Position numbers and translations under genes: made by a program | Assembly: GCA_021162905.1 (NCBI GenBank) | Contig: JAGGXT010000055.1 | Coordinates: forward strand, 1 to 5,707 | Reading direction: 5' to 3' | DNA from: Candidatus Odinarchaeota archaeon | GTDB taxonomy: Archaea > Asgardarchaeota > JAGGXT01 | Length of the DNA: 5,707 nt | Part shown: positions 4,269 to 5,707 of the stretch, piece by piece | Layout of the letters: every line of letters starts with the position of its first letter | Position numbering within the stretch: the first letter of the stretch is position 1 | The notes under the pieces: model-generated | What the model was told of the DNA's origin: nothing | What the model saw: only the letters and a program-made list of their open reading frames with translations | Databases searched by the model: none

Positions 4269-5486
4269 CTAGAATTTCTTCATTTTGCCAATCTGCTTTC
4301 CTACATATCTCTTTATTGCTTTTTCCAGTTTATTTTTGTCTATTTTCTTAATTTTTTCACTATGAATTGCTCTAAGTATAAAGCCAAGTAGCAATTCAGT
4401 TATTTCACTAACTATGTTCCTTATATTTTCGTTTTTTTCAACAGCTTCTCTTAATTTTTCTAATAGCTTATTAAGCTCTGCAGTTTCTTCAGGTTGGATC
4501 CCTCTGATTAACCATGGCGGTTCAGGATAACCTTGTATAAAATGTTCAAATATTACCTCCTCTATGGCTTTTTTACGAGCTTTTTTCTTCGGTAATTTCT
4601 CTAATAGTGTTTTATATTTTTTAAAGTACTCAAGCCTGAGTTTTTTCATAATCCTTGTGTATGCTATTGAATTTTCTTTAAATACTAATCCCTCGTAAAT
4701 ACCCTCTCTAAACATAGGATCGAGAACGTTGTGCACAACTGCATCAGCGTTCTTGAGATCGAGACTGTCAACAGATTTCACGGTTAAGAAATTATATTCC
4801 TCTGAAAGTTTTTTGACCTCCTCATATAATAAGAAATTAGAATTTTCTATATTCATCATATCAAAGACAAAAAATCCTATATCGCCGATGCTATAATGTT
4901 TCTGGTAATATTCTGCATGGTGAGTATTTAGAGATAACTTTCCCACAGTTTCTACGTTAATGATAATATTTCTATTTTTGGAGAAGAAGTCAATTAATAC
5001 CTCATTTATTTTTTGATTATTCCAAAGGAGGTATGTCGTTCTGAGGTCAATATCTCCCCCTCTTAAAATCGCAACGTATTTCTCAAGCCAATCAACATAA
5101 ACTAGCCTTGTGTTGTAACCATCTACTTTGTATTGTATTACTAAATCTTTTCCAATCAAATCACTGAAGTCTGGTAAATCGTTATGCATCACTTTTACAG
5201 GTTCTAATTCAGGATATCCAGAAATTAACAGAAATTGATCACCTTTACAAATAATTGTGGATCCCGTACGAAGATTCGGCAATCCATTTTCAACTCTATA
5301 ATATTCGATATCAAACGGCTTTATTCTTATCCCTTTGGCTTTTATGAATACTTCTTGCATTACACCTTTCGCGAGAAACCGCTTTCCCGTGTGCGTTTTA
5401 TTTTCTCGAATCTTCTCTAGGACATCTTTATCTTTAATATTACATTTTTCTATTATAAAGTCCAATACATCAGCAAGATTGCACAT
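4269..5486 (-). CDS. ATP-dependent RNA ligase, archaeal Rnl3 family (Pab1020/MthRnl-like)
   Basis: The product has 405 residues from ATG 5486. Such enzymes join 5'-phosphate and 3'-hydroxyl RNA ends through a lysyl-AMP intermediate and often act within one molecule, making circular RNA. Motif I is YKVDGYNTR, with K120 as the nucleotide-accepting lysine. LRGGDIDLRTT (141-151) is a family block after it. Motif III is INVETVG with E179, motif IIIa is FFVFD (205-209), and motif IV is EGLVFK (265-270). Upstream, ISGYPELEPV (88-97) matches the Rnl3 N-terminal part. The end (about 285-405) is helical and lysine-rich, in the position of the dimerisation domain in Pab1020. A standard motif V is hard to place: the segment after motif IV reads IMKKLRLEYFKKY, where K281 or K282 could serve. 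Length fits the family (about 380). It has its own promoter and is probably transcribed separately from nreA. Confidence 0.88.
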   Translation of the reverse strand: MCNLADVLDFIIEKCNIKDKDVLEKIRENKTHTGKRFLAKGVMQEVFIKAKGIRIKPFDIEYYRVENGLPNLRTGSTIICKGDQFLLISGYPELEPVKVMHNDLPDFSDLIGKDLVIQYKVDGYNTRLVYVDWLEKYVAILRGGDIDLRTTYLLWNNQKINEVLIDFFSKNRNIIINVETVGKLSLNTHHAEYYQKHYSIGDIGFFVFDMMNIENSNFLLYEEVKKLSEEYNFLTVKSVDSLDLKNADAVVHNVLDPMFREGIYEGLVFKENSIAYTRIMKKLRLEYFKKYKTLLEKLPKKKARKKAIEEVIFEHFIQGYPEPPWLIRGIQPEETAELNKLLEKLREAVEKNENIRNIVSEITELLLGFILRAIHSEKIKKIDKNKLEKAIKRYVGKQIGKMKKF

Positions 5487-5489
5487 CTT

Positions 5490-5498
5490 CTCACATCC
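5490..5498 (-). promoter_or_regulatory. Shine-Dalgarno site of the RNA ligase gene
   Basis: GGATGTGAG on the minus strand matches 7 of 9 positions of GGAGGTGAT and ends three bases before ATG 5486, which supports that start codon. Confidence 0.5.
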
Positions 5499-5520
5499 TA
5501 ATAACGTTTCATTTCAAAAC

Positions 5521-5532
5521 CATTTATAAATC
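5521..5532 (-). promoter_or_regulatory. TATA box of the RNA ligase gene
   Basis: GATTTATAAATG on the minus strand is a strong archaeal TATA element. Its centre is about 40 bases before ATG 5486, so transcription would start near 5500 with a leader of about 14 bases holding the SD site. Confidence 0.65.
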
Positions 5533-5707
5533 ACTATGTTTTCAGAATCCTTTAGCTATAATTATATAGATTTATTAGATAATCCCAAACGAGCATATCA
5601 GACTGATTACTAACTCGTGATCTTTCACCCCAAAGGTAGATCTAAGCTTATTAAAATACCCATACAATAAGAAATAATAATTTCAACAAAGGTCTCATAA
5701 TCAAAAA
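5533..5707. other. Right-edge intergenic stretch
   Basis: AT-rich sequence without a recognised gene. A minus-strand frame is open from the right edge to TGA at 5625-5627 (26 residues, DYETFVEIIISYCMGILISLDLPLG at its end). It could be the tail of a gene outside the window, but it is too short to separate from chance. Confidence 0.3.

Noticed and set aside
5235..5529. Two overlapping plus-strand frames
   Set aside because: Both are antisense to the start of the RNA ligase gene and its promoter, with no independent support.
5625..5705. Minus-strand frame of 26 codons entering from the right edge
   Set aside because: It could be a gene tail, but open stretches of this length occur by chance in AT-rich DNA and no motif supports it.
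1..5707. CRISPR array, insertion sequence, tRNA or rRNA
   Set aside because: No regularly spaced repeats, no transposase frame or paired terminal repeats, and no tRNA T-arm (GTTCGAATC-type) or rRNA signature was seen on either strand.

Overview
The window looks like a low-GC archaeal chromosome, probably a thermophile and possibly from the Thermoproteota; I do not name a genus. The evidence is an Nre-family DNA repair gene, an Rnl3-type archaeal RNA ligase, AbrB/PIN toxin-antitoxin material, TATA boxes about 40 bases ahead of start codons with short leaders, and Shine-Dalgarno (SD) sites matching GGAGGTGAT.

The left third (1-1830) is a gene graveyard. It opens with the 3' end of a surface protein that has an Ig-like domain and a C-terminal membrane anchor. 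Next come the relic of an AbrB antitoxin tail on the minus strand (262-341) and a plus-strand AbrB gene (431-622) that runs into the 3' part of a PIN-domain toxin with an in-frame stop (about 571-831). A second, diverged copy of the surface-protein end plus minus-strand AbrB block follows about 1 kb further right (931-1508). In this copy the surface-protein end is decayed and is interrupted by a fragment of about 80 bp that matches the 3' end of the radical SAM gene found at 1829. Its AbrB gene (1254-1508), however, is intact, with a clear promoter, an SD site and a perfect 17-bp palindrome just upstream. Another PIN-toxin tail (about 1628-1783) closes this region.

The right two thirds (1829-5486) hold three well-preserved minus-strand genes. 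An Rnl3-family RNA ligase (4269-5486) lies upstream of a 239-bp gap. After the gap come nreA (2662-4029), which encodes a zinc finger and a C-terminal PCNA-binding peptide, and, 14 bases later, an SplB-like radical SAM gene (1829-2647). The last two are probably one operon. The pairing with nreA suggests, but does not prove, a nucleic-acid repair role for the radical SAM protein.

The most notable observation is the layered decay in the left third: a segmental duplication carrying an inserted radical SAM fragment, two toxin remnants without complete toxins, and one intact orphan antitoxin that keeps what looks like its own operator. I see no rRNA, tRNA, CRISPR array or insertion sequence.
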